The notes: generated by a model from the letters alone, not told the origin. A stretch of 64,000 nucleotides of DNA from Spirulina subsalsa PCC 9445 (GCF_000314005.1 NZ_JH980292.1:860530-924529), one strand, 5' to 3'; counted from the stretch's first letter, positions 27,731 through 38,354 are shown. Program-made: numbers and translations.

Positions 27731-29062
27731 TTAAGTTCCCACGGCTGCCAATACTACGGTTTGCTCAATGGCATCCTCTAAACTCTGAGTCCAGTGTACC
27801 GATAAGCTAGACAGTGCTTCTTGAACGGCTGCTGGGGGTTCCCCTAACAGACGGATGACCAAGGGAACAGAACGGCGAGAACAACTGGGCGGGGTTGGTC
27901 GGCTGGTTTGTTCTAGCTGGTTTTGGCGTAAAATGCGTAAGGTGTTGGCGGTGGGACGCTCTAAACGGTCTTCGCTGATGATCAGGCGCTGGGGGGGATT
28001 GACGGGGGCTTGGAGGACATTGGCGATCGCCTCAGCCACCCGTTCTACTCCACCCAAACCACAGACTAAATGGAGGAAAATCACCTCAATTTCCTCCATG
28101 CGACTTAATCGTTCTAGTCCCTGATTCAGTTGTTGTTCTAGGGGCAAGGTTTTCAAGATTTTACCTTGATGTTCTCCCCCCACTAAACAGCCTGTACGCG
28201 GTTTTCCCCCCGCTTGGGTCAACAAATCCCAAGTCAAGGCCGCCAGTCCCCGACCATTACATAAAATTCCGATATTTCCCTCCCCATTGTACCAATCTAA
28301 GGGATCCGCCGCTTCAAAGTCTAACCCTTCTGACCCCTCCTCACTGTCCCCATTTTCTCCCCCATTTTTCTCTACCTCTTCCCCCGTCGTCCCCCAGGGG
28401 GTGGCAGCCCCGACAACGGCCATTAAGTCCCAATGACGGGCTAAGGCGTGATCATTCATCGTCACCTTGCCATCGAGGGCCATCACTTCCCCAGAGTCCC
28501 GAATCCCCAAGGGATTGATTTCAATGCCATTTAAATCACGACGGACAAATAACTCATACATTTTGCAGACAATATCAGTAATCACCGGGATGAGATGACC
28601 CTGTACGCCCATTAGATGGACTAAACGGCGAGCATAGAAGGGGGAAAACTCATCCTCAATGACTACCTGCTGCATTTGTTCCAACAGCACATCAATATTT
28701 ACGCCCCCTTGGGCGGAACCTAACAGAACTGGACGTTTGCGTTGATAGTCCAGAATAACCGCTAAATAAAGCTCCTGTTCCGCATCATAGCGGGCTTCCG
28801 CTAACAGGAGTTGGGGGTATTCTCCGGCAATCGGTAAATTCAAGATCATCTGGGCGGCGGCGATCGCATCAATGGTATTCTCCACAAAGCGAACCCCCCC
28901 GGCCTTCCCCCGTCCCCCTGCCCGGACTTGGGACTTCAGCACCACCGGATAGGGAATCTGTAACTGTTTAATCGCCCGAGAATCGGCAATCGTTTGGGAG
29001 GGTAAAACCGGAATGCCGACCTCCCGGAATAATTCTTTCGCTTGGTATTCGAGTAAATCCAT
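27731..29062 (-). CDS. sucC: Succinate--CoA ligase beta subunit-like protein
   Basis: A 443-residue ATP-grasp protein of the SucC family. MDLLEYQAKELFREVGIPVLPSQ and VVLKSQVRAGGRGKAGGVRF form the nucleotide-binding start, and GIEINPLGIRDSGEVMALDGKVTMND the Mg-binding part. Residues about 224-254 are an acidic, Gly/Asn-rich insertion (EEVEKNGGENGDSEEGSEG) and about 40 residues near 365-405 (Pro/Arg/Gln-rich) are also extra. With the alpha-like gene it would form a CoA ligase for the cyanobacterial TCA variant, or act on another acid; both subunits are unusual in the same operon. Confidence 0.82.
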   Translation of the reverse strand: MDLLEYQAKELFREVGIPVLPSQTIADSRAIKQLQIPYPVVLKSQVRAGGRGKAGGVRFVENTIDAIAAAQMILNLPIAGEYPQLLLAEARYDAEQELYLAVILDYQRKRPVLLGSAQGGVNIDVLLEQMQQVVIEDEFSPFYARRLVHLMGVQGHLIPVITDIVCKMYELFVRRDLNGIEINPLGIRDSGEVMALDGKVTMNDHALARHWDLMAVVGAATPWGTTGEEVEKNGGENGDSEEGSEGLDFEAADPLDWYNGEGNIGILCNGRGLAALTWDLLTQAGGKPRTGCLVGGEHQGKILKTLPLEQQLNQGLERLSRMEEIEVIFLHLVCGLGGVERVAEAIANVLQAPVNPPQRLIISEDRLERPTANTLRILRQNQLEQTSRPTPPSCSRRSVPLVIRLLGEPPAAVQEALSSLSVHWTQSLEDAIEQTVVLAAVGT

Positions 29063-29162
29063 CAGGATTAATGTAAAAGTGATACATTAGGGGCAAGTTG
29101 GCTCACTGCCCGATCCACCTTTCCCCTCTCATTAGTACCATTAAACACCGATTGTTGTTGTG

Positions 29163-31037
29163 ATGACCAAAACATCGACCCCACCTGTCGATTTGGCTAG
29201 CTTTGAGAGACTCCTCCAGCAACGTCTACAAGCCAAACTGACTGAATTGACTCCCCTTCAGGTGAATTGCTTCATCAAGCGGGAAACGTTGTTAATGGTG
29301 GTTCAGCATCCCGCCCCGGTCATGGCTCATCCCAGTCGGGCTTTTCGCATCTTAGAAGCCGCTTTTGATGAAGAAGGGCTGCCGGAGCATTTTCGCGGTT
29401 TAATGTACCTAGAAGTCGAAGGACGCAACCAACCCTATGCTTTCCACACCTTCCGGGATTCCCTGCCCCCCAACGATGTGGCCGAACAAGTGAAAGCCAC
29501 CACCCCAGAAGGGATTCAGGCCGCCCAACAACAGAAAAAACGCAAATCCTTCCCCGCCCCCCCTCCACCCCCGCCCCGTCGTGACCTAGAGGAAATCCCC
29601 CCGCCCCAATATTCCGATCCCGATACGATTTCCTTGGCTTCCCCCCCCCTAACTCCCGAGGGGGATTTCTCCGACGTAGACCTTGATCTAGATTCCCTCG
29701 ATCTCGATCAGATGATGGAGGAATTTGGGGCAGAAGAAGCCCCGAAAGGAGGGGAGAAATTCTGGTTAGCGGTAGTTATTGCGGGTGCTGCCTTAAGTGT
29801 TGTGGTGTTTTTCGGCAGTTTATACGTCTTGAGTCGCCCTTGTGTCCTGCGGGCTTGTGAAACGCTGGATGTGGCCGAAGAACTGGCCGGGCGCGCCTTA
29901 AATACCCTTGAAGCCCCCCCATCGGGTCAAGCCATCCTACAAGCTCAACAGCAACTCAATCAAGCTCTTGATTTATTGGCATCGATTCCCCCTTGGTCTG
30001 GGAAACATGACCAGGCGCAGAGATTGTTAGCGGAGTATGACACTACCTCCCAACGATTATCTGAATTGGTGGCCGCCCTCAGTTTAGCTTCTCAGGGGGC
30101 GAACTTAAGTCAAAATCCCCCTCATCCTGTAGCACGTTGGGAAAGTGCCCAGAGCAAATGGCGAGAGGCGATCGCACAACTTGGCCGTTTACCCGCCAAC
30201 AGTCCCTTTCATGACTTCGCCCAGAACAAAATACAGGAGTACCGCCAGAACCTCAACGTCGTCAATCGTCGTCTGCGCCTAGAACAGGAAGCCGTCGAAA
30301 GTTTCGCCGCCGCCCAAGAAGCCGCCAAAATCGCCGAAGCCCGTCAAGGCATCGCCCAATCCCTACAAGACTTACAACTAGCCTCCGCCACTTGGGAAAC
30401 CGCCGTCCGACGCTTACAAGCCATACAATCCGGCACCACCCCCTACGAAGAAGCCCAACAGCAGTTAAGCGTCTATCTGCCCAAACTTTCCGCCGCCCGA
30501 GAACGCGCACGCAATGAAGTATTCGCCACCGATGCCTATAATCAAGCCCTGCGCCTTGCCCAACTCGCCCAAAGTGCCGAAACACGCAATCAATGGTCAG
30601 AAGCCGTCAGCCACTGGCGTAGTGCGGTGAACTACATTGAGCAAGTCCCCAGCGACTCCTTTAATTACGCCAAAGCTCAACCCTTGATAAAAACCTACAC
30701 CGACGCTTTAACCGAAGCCGAATCCCGGTTAAGAGAATCCTTACAAGTTCGTCAAGCGAGGGCAAACTTGGAGCGAGTTTGTAAGTCTGAGGATTTGATT
30801 TGTGTGTATACTGTCACCGATCGTTTAATTCGGGTGCGTTTAACTCCCACCTACATTGAAGAAATTCAACAAAACGCCAGAATTGCCCAACAAAGCAACA
30901 ATTTTTCCGCTCAAGTAGATTTATTAGATCACATTTTTACCCTAGAACAAACCCTAGAGCAAATTAGCAGCGAGGCGGGAATTCCCTTGGAAATTTATAC
31001 CTCTGAGAATGTTTTAGTCAAGCGGTTTAACCCTTAG
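29163..31037 (+). CDS. Single-pass membrane protein with helical repeats, function unknown
   Basis: A protein of about 624 residues with no recognised family. The N-terminal 100 residues (SFERLLQQRLQAKLTELTPLQVNCFIKRETLLMVVQHP) look like a compact cytoplasmic domain. A Pro-rich, then Asp/Leu-rich linker (about 120-195) precedes one membrane helix (about 203-225). The remaining 400 residues are Ala/Gln-rich helices in TPR-like pairs and may lie outside the membrane. A GTG one codon earlier is also possible. It is divergent from the sucCD-like operon and tail to tail with the radical SAM gene. Confidence 0.75.
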   Translation: MTKTSTPPVDLASFERLLQQRLQAKLTELTPLQVNCFIKRETLLMVVQHPAPVMAHPSRAFRILEAAFDEEGLPEHFRGLMYLEVEGRNQPYAFHTFRDSLPPNDVAEQVKATTPEGIQAAQQQKKRKSFPAPPPPPPRRDLEEIPPPQYSDPDTISLASPPLTPEGDFSDVDLDLDSLDLDQMMEEFGAEEAPKGGEKFWLAVVIAGAALSVVVFFGSLYVLSRPCVLRACETLDVAEELAGRALNTLEAPPSGQAILQAQQQLNQALDLLASIPPWSGKHDQAQRLLAEYDTTSQRLSELVAALSLASQGANLSQNPPHPVARWESAQSKWREAIAQLGRLPANSPFHDFAQNKIQEYRQNLNVVNRRLRLEQEAVESFAAAQEAAKIAEARQGIAQSLQDLQLASATWETAVRRLQAIQSGTTPYEEAQQQLSVYLPKLSAARERARNEVFATDAYNQALRLAQLAQSAETRNQWSEAVSHWRSAVNYIEQVPSDSFNYAKAQPLIKTYTDALTEAESRLRESLQVRQARANLERVCKSEDLICVYTVTDRLIRVRLTPTYIEEIQQNARIAQQSNNFSAQVDLLDHIFTLEQTLEQISSEAGIPLEIYTSENVLVKRFNP

Positions 31038-31061
31038 TCTGACCAGGAGCAATCAACAATT

Positions 31062-32402
31062 TTAGATTTCTTGGATTGCCGTGATCAGTAAATCTTCAAT
31101 ACCAGCGACGACAAAAATAGGAACATTCAGTTGCCCAGAGACGGTTTCAACACTGAGATCATCCAGAAACAAAGTGTCGTCATGTTTCAACATCACCGAA
31201 GGTAATAAGATCCCATCCCCTAAGTCTTGATGGGCTAAATCTTGCACTAAATCCTGTCCCGTTAAGAGGCCTGTCACGGCAATATCAATGCCCCAATAAT
31301 TGCTTTTTAAGGGGGCAAGTTGCACCGCTAGACCTTCTAGTTCATTTAACCGCTCAACAAGGGGTTTAAAGGCGGTTTTAACGGCATTTCCGACCACCCA
31401 CGTTAGACGACGGGGAGGATGAACTTTCTCTAAATGAGCATCCGCTAGAAATTCATCTACAGTCTGGTGAAAGTCTCTTATAAATTGCCGAATTGACCCT
31501 ACCCCGTTACCGATTTGGGGGTAATCCTCATAATGGTCTTCTGGGGGGAGTTCTTGTTCGGCAATCAGAAACCATTCATCGGCTAACCAGGCAAAAGTCG
31601 TGCCTAGTTTTTGCTGAAATTCTTGTTGTAAGGTTTGTACTTGTTGAATAACCTGTCTGGCTTTTTCCGGGGTGACAGGGGTTAATTCGTCTTGATTCGG
31701 ACGAAAACGGGTGAGTCCAACAGGTACGACAGCAGCCGAGAGAATGGTGGGAATTTCGCCTCGGTGGAATTGTGCTAAATCTAAGAGGGTTCTTTCTAGG
31801 TGGATTCCGTCATTAATGCCGGGACAAATAACCACTTGAGCATGAATTTGTAAGCGTCGTTCTTGAAACCATTGGAATTGATTTAATATATCCCCAGCAC
31901 GCGGATTTTTTAACAGGCGAATTCTAACCTCGGGTTCGGTGGCATGAACGGAAACGTAGAGGGGGGAGAGGCGCATTTGTTCGATGCGTTGCCATTCTTT
32001 GGGGGGGAGATTGGTTAAGGTTAAATAACTACCGTAGAGGAAACTTAAGCGATAGTCGTCGTCTTTGAAATACAAACTATCTCGTTTGCCGGGTGGTTGT
32101 TGGTCAATGAAGCAGAAGGGACAATGATTATTACATTGAATAAGCCCATCAAAAAGGGCGGTTTCAAATTCTAGGCCTAGGTTTTCTTCGTAGTCTTTTT
32201 CTATTTCGAGTTCGTGATATTGTCCCTGTTGATCTAATACGGTCAGTTCTAAAATTTCATCGGCACAGAGGAATTGATAATCAATGAGATCCCGGGGTTG
32301 GATTCCGTTGATTGAAACGATAGCATCGCCGATTTCAAAGCCGATTTCTTCGGCGATGGAGTTGGGGAGGATGCGGCTAATTTTGGCGGGTTGGATAGGC
32401 AT
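31062..32402 (-). CDS. TIGR03279-family PDZ-radical SAM protein (DUF512)
   Basis: A 446-residue protein of a cyanobacterial family. It begins with a PDZ-like domain (about 5-75: ISRILPNSIAEEIGFEIGDAIVSING). It then has C-N-N-H-C-P-F-C, a CX3CX2C radical SAM cluster motif near residues 91-98, followed by FIDQQPPGKRDSLYFKDDDYRLSFLYGSYLTLTNL and VSVHATEPEVR. The last 200 residues match DUF512. The family has been noted as a possible Fe-S oxidoreductase of unknown substrate. It is upstream of no obvious substrate peptide. Confidence 0.88.
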   Translation of the reverse strand: MPIQPAKISRILPNSIAEEIGFEIGDAIVSINGIQPRDLIDYQFLCADEILELTVLDQQGQYHELEIEKDYEENLGLEFETALFDGLIQCNNHCPFCFIDQQPPGKRDSLYFKDDDYRLSFLYGSYLTLTNLPPKEWQRIEQMRLSPLYVSVHATEPEVRIRLLKNPRAGDILNQFQWFQERRLQIHAQVVICPGINDGIHLERTLLDLAQFHRGEIPTILSAAVVPVGLTRFRPNQDELTPVTPEKARQVIQQVQTLQQEFQQKLGTTFAWLADEWFLIAEQELPPEDHYEDYPQIGNGVGSIRQFIRDFHQTVDEFLADAHLEKVHPPRRLTWVVGNAVKTAFKPLVERLNELEGLAVQLAPLKSNYWGIDIAVTGLLTGQDLVQDLAHQDLGDGILLPSVMLKHDDTLFLDDLSVETVSGQLNVPIFVVAGIEDLLITAIQEI

Positions 32403-32466
32403 AATCGGCGTTCTCTACGAGACGCTCCGCGTTCGCGCAGCGTTGCGAAGCAAGGGTTGGGCTACA
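32403..32466. repeat. Short palindromic repeat between uppP and the radical SAM gene
   Basis: TTCTCTACGAGACGCTCCGC followed by GTTCGCGCAGCGTTGCGAAGC, a type of repeat often found between genes in filamentous cyanobacteria. Related words occur at about 1878-1935 and 20338-20358. It fills the gap between the two minus-strand genes and enters the end of uppP. Confidence 0.6.
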
Positions 32467-33502
32467 CATTGGCAAAAAGACCAAAGGCGGAAGCAATGAG
32501 AATAACAATCCCGAAGGCGAGACGGTACCAGACAAAGAGCCAAGTATTTTGTTTTTGGAGATAGTTCATTAACCAGGCGATCGCTAAATAGGAGAAAACC
32601 GCCGAAGAAAGAACCCCAAGGCCTAGGGGAATCCACTGTTGAGTGCCGACGTTGGCATCTAAGACTTCTGTTTTGAGTTCCACTAATCCGGCCAGGGTAA
32701 TGGCTGGAATGCCCAAGAGGAAGGAAAAACGGGCGGCTGTAGCCCGTTCTAAGCCAATAAAGAGGGCGGCGGTGATGGTGGAGCCGGAACGAGAAACGCC
32801 GGGGATAATGGCTAACGCTTGGGCAATCCCCATCAAAATCCCGTCTTGGGTGGTGAGGTGGTCAAAGTCCCGACGACGTTGGCCGAGCTTTTCGGCTAAT
32901 CCTAACAGAGAAGCCATGACAATGGAGGCGATCGCAATAGTGTTCATACTCCGCAGGGGAGAGTTATCCAAATCCGGGATAAACAGCTTAAACCCTAACC
33001 CCACAATCACAATCGGTAATGTCCCCACCGCAATCCCAATGGCAATTTTCAAGGATAAGGCCGGGGAGGGGGGATGGGGGCCTTCTGGGGTCGGAGGGGT
33101 TGGAGTGGGGGGGGGTAACTCCTTCTTAGCGGCGAGAATCCGTAATTGAGTAATCGCCCCCCAAGTTAGCTCAATTAAATCCTGTCGAAAATACCACAAC
33201 ACCGCCCCAATACTGCCCAATTGCACCACGGCCGTAAAGGTGACACCGGGATCTCCCCAGCCCAAAAACACCGGAATGGCTTTCAGGTGTGCGGTGCTAC
33301 TAATAGGGATAAATTCCGTTAATCCTTGCACCATGCCCAGGACTAACGCTTGAAACCAATTAATCTGGGGCATCCCCGTAGCAGGGCTTGGGGTTTGAGC
33401 TAGGACTATATGATGAGTCAGAGTGGAAAAGGCGATCGCCAGACTCAAGCCTAACGCCATCTCACTCAACACCACCAAACCTTTACGCTGTAACTTATTC
33501 AT
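32462..33502 (-). CDS. uppP: Undecaprenyl-diphosphate phosphatase UppP (BacA)
   Basis: Polytopic membrane phosphatase that recycles the lipid carrier for peptidoglycan precursors. Both catalytic motifs are present: GLTEFIPISSTAHL (about 59-72) and PGVSRSGSTITA (about 223-234). At 346 residues it is longer than usual, from an N-terminal extra hydrophobic segment ending near AQTPSPATG and a Pro-rich insertion (PPTPTPPTPEGPHPPSP, about 127-147) in a loop. This is the only other cell-wall gene besides murBC in the window, and it is not linked to them. Confidence 0.94.
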   Translation of the reverse strand: MNKLQRKGLVVLSEMALGLSLAIAFSTLTHHIVLAQTPSPATGMPQINWFQALVLGMVQGLTEFIPISSTAHLKAIPVFLGWGDPGVTFTAVVQLGSIGAVLWYFRQDLIELTWGAITQLRILAAKKELPPPTPTPPTPEGPHPPSPALSLKIAIGIAVGTLPIVIVGLGFKLFIPDLDNSPLRSMNTIAIASIVMASLLGLAEKLGQRRRDFDHLTTQDGILMGIAQALAIIPGVSRSGSTITAALFIGLERATAARFSFLLGIPAITLAGLVELKTEVLDANVGTQQWIPLGLGVLSSAVFSYLAIAWLMNYLQKQNTWLFVWYRLAFGIVILIASAFGLFANV

Positions 33503-33542
33503 CGACTATTTCACCTTCACGGGGGCAACGGCGAGTTCAAGT

Positions 33543-33911
33543 TTAAGGTAAAAAGCGATCCAACGCCGCCTTTAACTCGCTTAATTCGGCCTCAATGTTC
33601 CCATCATGGGCAGCGCGGGCAACACAAGCGGTTAAATGCTCATCCAAAATCAAACGAGCCACCCGGTCTAATGCACCCCGCACCGCCGCAATCTGAATTA
33701 ACACCTCGGGACAATGACGATCTTCACTGACCATTGTTTTGATTCCCCGAATATGACCCTCAATCCGGGAAAGACGATTAATAATCTGCCGTTGAGATTC
33801 GGGATTGTGAACATGGGGATGGGCGTGAGAATGTCCCTTTTGTTCTGGGCCACCTTGCTCTGAGAGTGAGGATGGGGGGATAGCTTGATTCTCGTCAAGG
33901 GGGATATTCAT
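33543..33911 (-). CDS. CsoR/FrmR-family metal-sensing repressor (InrS-like)
   Basis: A 122-residue all-helical repressor of the DUF156 family. After an unstructured start there is a His-rich run HSHAHPHVHN, then the core RQIINRLSRIEGHIRGIKTMVSEDRHCPEVLIQIAAVRGALDR. Its Cys, and the later His and Cys in DEHLTACV, occupy the W-X-Y metal positions. The His-rich N-terminus plus C/H/C set resembles nickel-sensing InrS of Synechocystis more than copper-sensing CsoR. ATG at 33911 is preferred to one eight codons upstream. No efflux gene is adjacent, so the target is unknown. Confidence 0.85.
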   Translation of the reverse strand: MNIPLDENQAIPPSSLSEQGGPEQKGHSHAHPHVHNPESQRQIINRLSRIEGHIRGIKTMVSEDRHCPEVLIQIAAVRGALDRVARLILDEHLTACVARAAHDGNIEAELSELKAALDRFLP

Positions 33912-33969
33912 GATCTTTCTTTTGAGAAACCCCATCCTGCAAGTGGAGTGAGGTTGTTTAGGTTCGGTA

Positions 33970-34085
33970 ATAGGGAATTGATAACGATGGGGGAACAGAG
34001 AACGGGGAACAGGGAACAGGGGGAGGGGGAGCAGGGAACAGGGGGAGGTGATAATTATTACCTATTCCCTATTCCCGACTGATTC
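33970..34085. repeat. Fold-back heptad element downstream of rpoC2
   Basis: G-rich arm with repeated GGGAACA and GGGGGAG units (about 33990-34050), then GATAATTATTACC and a C-rich arm TATTCCCTATTCCCGACTG. The two arms are partly complementary. It lies between the convergent end of rpoC2 and the start of the metal-sensor gene. Confidence 0.75.
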
Positions 34086-34109
34086 AGCCAACCCCAATTA
34101 ACTTAAGGT

Positions 34110-37100
34110 TTACTCTTCCTCATAGAACTCATTAAACTCATCGGGGACATCAAAATCCGAATCCGGATCGGCATCCTCAACACTATAAGCGCGAGCAGTT
34201 TGGTCATCCAACACCACATCCTCATCTAAAGGACGACCGCCAGCTAAACCCCGCTCCGGATAAACCATCGTCTCACTTAAATCCCGATCAGGGGTTAAAT
34301 CCCAAAGACCTGTAGGCAAAGCCCCAGAACCCTCGAAATCTAAGCTACTCAGGGGCAAGTCCTCATGGAGATGGAAACCCGTCCCAGCCGGAATTAAACG
34401 CCCGATGATCACGTTCTCTTTCAGACCGCGCAGCCAATCGGATTTCCCTTCAATAGCTGCCTCCGTCAATACCCGGGTGGTTTCTTGGAAACTGGCCGCA
34501 CTGATGAAACTATCAGTATTTAAAGAGGCCTTAGTAATCCCCAACAAAACGGGAGTATAACGCGCCGGAGCCGCCCCGGTAATGCCCATAGCTTCGTTCA
34601 CCTGTTCCACTTGGCGCAACTCCACCAACTCACCGGGTAACATAGTCGTGTCTCCCCCGTCGTCGATACGCACCTTACAGGTCATCTGCCGCACAATCAC
34701 CTCAATGTGTTTGTCGGAAATCTCAATCCCTTGGGACTGATAAACCCCTTGCACACTTTCCACAAGGAACATCTGGGCTTTTTGTAAACCAATCAAGGCG
34801 GCCTCATAAACCCCTTTGAGGTCTTTGTAATACTCAAAGTAAGTTTCGAGAATTTCGTGGGGATTTGATGGACCATCGGTTAAGGGTTCCGCCACTTCCA
34901 CCTGTTGACCATCGGAAACAATGACGTTTTGACCGGGACTGAGGGGATAATCCGTAATCACCCCATCCTCCTCAATAATCTTGATGTCTACCGATTCATC
35001 CTCCCCATAAACCACCTGAGCGGTTCCCGGACGACGGGCGAGTAAACAGGCTTCTTTCGGGCGACGGGCTTCTAGCAGTTCTTCAATCCGGGGCAACCCT
35101 TGGATGATGTCCCCAGTTTTCGACCGTTCAAAGACCAATAACACCAAATTATCGCCCCGTTGGACTAAATCCCCGTTACCAATTTGTAGAATAGCCCCAG
35201 CAGAGACGCGATAAGGCCGGGCATAGCGTAGGGTGACGGTTGACCCTTGAATGGACACAACTTGCCCAGAATCAGAACTCCGGATTCCGGGGGCGAGTTC
35301 TTGACCGGCCACCACCAAATCTCCGACTTTAACCTTGGGTTTACTCTCTAGGTTGATTTCAAAGCGATCGCTTGCCCGCACCAACAGAATCCGCCGCAGG
35401 GCTTCAGCACTCTTCAGAATCCCCCGCACTTCCCCGGCTTCCTTACACTGAATAGCCGTGCGCGCCACTACAGCCCCTTTGGGGATTTCTTGGCCATCTT
35501 CGACCAAAATTTCCGTTCTCGTGCCACCACTGAGGGAATCAGCATCTACATCCCGGCGAATCACCAAGGACTCCAGAATGACAATTTGCAATAAATACTC
35601 ATGTACTACTAAATCACCACCATAGACTTCCGCCTCACTGGCCATCGATAACTGATCCGTCACAATGGCATCGGTTTCCGGCTCGTCATTGACCAGAGGA
35701 ATCAACTCAATATCCGCCGTCAAACCGCCGATTTCTCGTTCATCTCCATCTTCGGCCTCAATTTCTAACACCAGTTGGGTGCTTAACAATTCCACCCCTT
35801 CCACAGAGCGCACCCGTTCCCCATCTTTATAGTGCAGACGTTGCACAGCGCGCAGAGAAATTTTCTGACCGGACTTGTCATTAATGGAGTCTTGGGAGGG
35901 TACATCGGGCTGGTCAGCCACTTGGTATTCCACCACCGGGCGCAATAAGAGCGCCACCCCTTCGGGGGTGTCCAAATACTGCCCAAAGCGCATTTCTTCC
36001 AACACCACACCGGGCAGAACTTCCGTTCCGGGGGGCAGCAGTTGGCCATCCGCTTCCATCAAAGGCGGTTCATCCAAGAGATGTAAATCCCCCGGTTTAA
36101 TCACCATTTCCCGCAGAATGTCATTTTTCTGCACCACTTCCACCACCCCACTGGATTGGCAGAAAATATCCTTCACCACTTCGGTTCCGGCTTCCACATA
36201 CTGGCCTTCTTCCACCAGTAACAGAGAGATGTCCTTATTGACCTCATGGCATTCTTCGGGAATCCAGATTAAGGTTCCCCCTTGGGTCACTTCATAGCCC
36301 TGTTTCGCCCGTCCCCGCAGGCGACCCACTTCCACCCCAGCATATTTGACAATGCCCCCGGTGTGGGTGCGATAGCGGTCGTCAATCAGTTCCGCCACCA
36401 CTTGATGGTTTAATAACTTGGTGCCCGGCGTAGCCTTGAGCAAAAACCGTTGACCGAGGGCGGTTTGAATAATATATTGTTCCCGTCCTCCGGTAGCCGT
36501 TCGCTGTACCCGAGCTTGGTCTAACTGCACCGAGGCGGTGATAATCTCAATTTCCCGACTGCCGGGAGTCAGACGGACAACCCCCCCGTGGGCGGTGGCC
36601 AGTTTGGTCTGAGCGAGAACATCCCCCCGTTCTAGCATGGCACCGTTTTCCACTACGGGTTCAGCCCCCGGTAGGAGGTTATACACTTCCCCCGAAAGCA
36701 CCCAAATTAAGCCCCCCCGTTGGACAATGTGGGTCGTGTTGCCTTGACGGTCGGTTTTTTCTTCTTCTACTAAGCGGTCAAATAAAACCTCCCCAGCCAA
36801 GTCACTGGTCACGTCTTTGGTCGCCTTTTCTGTGGAGCGTTGGCGTTTAGGTAGGGCAACTTCCGCTAAGAGTTCATCTTTCTCCACCTTTTGCCCGACT
36901 TTGACAAACAGCAGAGAACCCGCCGTGACAGAATAGGGAATCACGTCCCCATTTTCTAACTCTAGTAAGAGTTCCCCGGCCACTTCCACCTGTTCCCGTT
37001 CGTCCCCGTGGCGAGTCCGTACCGGGCGGGTGCGGAGTTTGGAGTCAAAGCCTACAGTACCGGGGTGTTCTGCTTGCACATTGCGCGCCACTTCCCCGGT

Positions 37101-38132
37101 AAAGACCCCTCCCGTGTGGAATGTCCGCATGGTTAACTGTGTCCCAGGTTCTCCAATGGACTGGGCGGCAATAATCCCAATGGCTTCGCCCATATTAACC
37201 ATTTTACCGTGGGCTAAACTCCAACCATAACAATGTTGGCAGACACTACGGGCGGCTTCACAGGTTAAACTTGAACGCACTTTAACCCGCTCTACAGCAT
37301 TTTGCACCCGTTCGGCTACATCTTCATCAATGGGCTGATTACGCTCGGCGACGACTTCTCCGGTTTTGGGGTCAATTACATCTTCGGCTAAGACACGACC
37401 GAATAAACGGTTAGCGAGGGGGATTAAAATGCGATCGCCATCTTTCATCGCCTCCACCATCACCCCCCGTTCCGTGCCGCAGTCCACCTCCCGCACGATC
37501 ACATCTTGGCTCACATCCACCAACCGCCGGGTTAAATACCCAGAGTCCGCCGTCCGTAAAGCCGTATCCACCAACCCTTTCCGCGCCCCGTAAGACGAAA
37601 TAATATACTCCGTCACCGTCAAGCCTTCCCGGAAATTGGTTTTAATCGGCAACCCGATAATTTCCCCTTGAGGGTCCGCCATCAAGCCCCGCATCCCCAC
37701 CAACTGACGCACCTGAGATAAATTCCCCCGCGCCCCAGAAAAAGCCATCATATACACACTATTGAGGGGGTTCGTATCTTTAAAGTTGCGCACCACCTCA
37801 TCTTTAAGAGTTTCTGAGGTTTTATTCCAAGTATCAATCACCTTCTGGAATCGTTCCACCTCGGTAATTTGCCCAGTCCGATAACGGTTTTCCGTGATGC
37901 GCACCTCTTCTTCTGCCTCTTGCAGCATTTGCTTCTTCACCGGAGGCACCTGCAAATCATCCACACTAATGGACACCCCGGCACGGGTAGCATAGCGAAA
38001 CCCTAATTCTTTAAGTTGGTCAGCCACTTGAGAACAGCGCGCACTGCCATAATTCGTAAACGCCCAGGCAATGAGCTTTTTCAATTGGCCTTTATCAACG
38101 ATTCGGTTAAAAAAAACGGGTTCTTTAGACAT
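34110..38132 (-). CDS. rpoC2: RNA polymerase beta' subunit, C-terminal part (RpoC2)
   Basis: The 1340-residue second half of beta' in cyanobacteria and plastids, part of the transcribing core enzyme. It starts [25 protein letters not shown], contains the trigger-loop region [18 protein letters not shown], the zinc-binding Cys set ([19 protein letters not shown]) and, between, a large repetitive insertion of about 600 residues corresponding to SI3 of cyanobacteria. A longer frame would begin inside the repeat spacer and is rejected. It ends the rpsT-tatD-rpoB-rpoC1-rpoC2 gene run. Confidence 0.97.
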   Translation of the reverse strand: MSKEPVFFNRIVDKGQLKKLIAWAFTNYGSARCSQVADQLKELGFRYATRAGVSISVDDLQVPPVKKQMLQEAEEEVRITENRYRTGQITEVERFQKVIDTWNKTSETLKDEVVRNFKDTNPLNSVYMMAFSGARGNLSQVRQLVGMRGLMADPQGEIIGLPIKTNFREGLTVTEYIISSYGARKGLVDTALRTADSGYLTRRLVDVSQDVIVREVDCGTERGVMVEAMKDGDRILIPLANRLFGRVLAEDVIDPKTGEVVAERNQPIDEDVAERVQNAVERVKVRSSLTCEAARSVCQHCYGWSLAHGKMVNMGEAIGIIAAQSIGEPGTQLTMRTFHTGGVFTGEVARNVQAEHPGTVGFDSKLRTRPVRTRHGDEREQVEVAGELLLELENGDVIPYSVTAGSLLFVKVGQKVEKDELLAEVALPKRQRSTEKATKDVTSDLAGEVLFDRLVEEEKTDRQGNTTHIVQRGGLIWVLSGEVYNLLPGAEPVVENGAMLERGDVLAQTKLATAHGGVVRLTPGSREIEIITASVQLDQARVQRTATGGREQYIIQTALGQRFLLKATPGTKLLNHQVVAELIDDRYRTHTGGIVKYAGVEVGRLRGRAKQGYEVTQGGTLIWIPEECHEVNKDISLLLVEEGQYVEAGTEVVKDIFCQSSGVVEVVQKNDILREMVIKPGDLHLLDEPPLMEADGQLLPPGTEVLPGVVLEEMRFGQYLDTPEGVALLLRPVVEYQVADQPDVPSQDSINDKSGQKISLRAVQRLHYKDGERVRSVEGVELLSTQLVLEIEAEDGDEREIGGLTADIELIPLVNDEPETDAIVTDQLSMASEAEVYGGDLVVHEYLLQIVILESLVIRRDVDADSLSGGTRTEILVEDGQEIPKGAVVARTAIQCKEAGEVRGILKSAEALRRILLVRASDRFEINLESKPKVKVGDLVVAGQELAPGIRSSDSGQVVSIQGSTVTLRYARPYRVSAGAILQIGNGDLVQRGDNLVLLVFERSKTGDIIQGLPRIEELLEARRPKEACLLARRPGTAQVVYGEDESVDIKIIEEDGVITDYPLSPGQNVIVSDGQQVEVAEPLTDGPSNPHEILETYFEYYKDLKGVYEAALIGLQKAQMFLVESVQGVYQSQGIEISDKHIEVIVRQMTCKVRIDDGGDTTMLPGELVELRQVEQVNEAMGITGAAPARYTPVLLGITKASLNTDSFISAASFQETTRVLTEAAIEGKSDWLRGLKENVIIGRLIPAGTGFHLHEDLPLSSLDFEGSGALPTGLWDLTPDRDLSETMVYPERGLAGGRPLDEDVVLDDQTARAYSVEDADPDSDFDVPDEFNEFYEEE

Positions 38133-38157
38133 GGTTTTCTCGCGTAGGGGACAATCG

Positions 38158-38352
38158 GTAATCAATAACAAGGGAACGGGGAACAGGGAACAGGGAACAG
38201 GGAATTGGGAGTCGGGAATCGGTGTAGGGGCGCAATGCTTGCGCCCTAGGGAGTCGGGAATCGGGAGTCGGGAGTCGGGAAAAAGCAATAGTCAAAAGTT
38301 TTGGCTATTCACTATTCCCCTGCTCCCCCTCTCCCTATTCCCTGTTCCCTCC
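38158..38352. repeat. Fold-back heptad element in the rpoC1-rpoC2 spacer
   Basis: A run of GGGAACA heptads (about 38170-38200) and GGGAGTC/GGGAATC heptads surrounds a perfect hairpin GGGCGCAA (38228-38235), TGC, TTGCGCCC (38239-38246). From 38310 the complementary arm CCCTATTCCCTGTTCCCT follows. The spacer is 222 bp and would be transcribed in the rpo mRNA. Confidence 0.8.
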
Positions 38353-38354
38353 AC

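Noticed and set aside
38133-38288. Upstream extension of rpoC2
   Set aside because: The text is translated heptad repeat; the family start [20 protein letters not shown] is at 38132.
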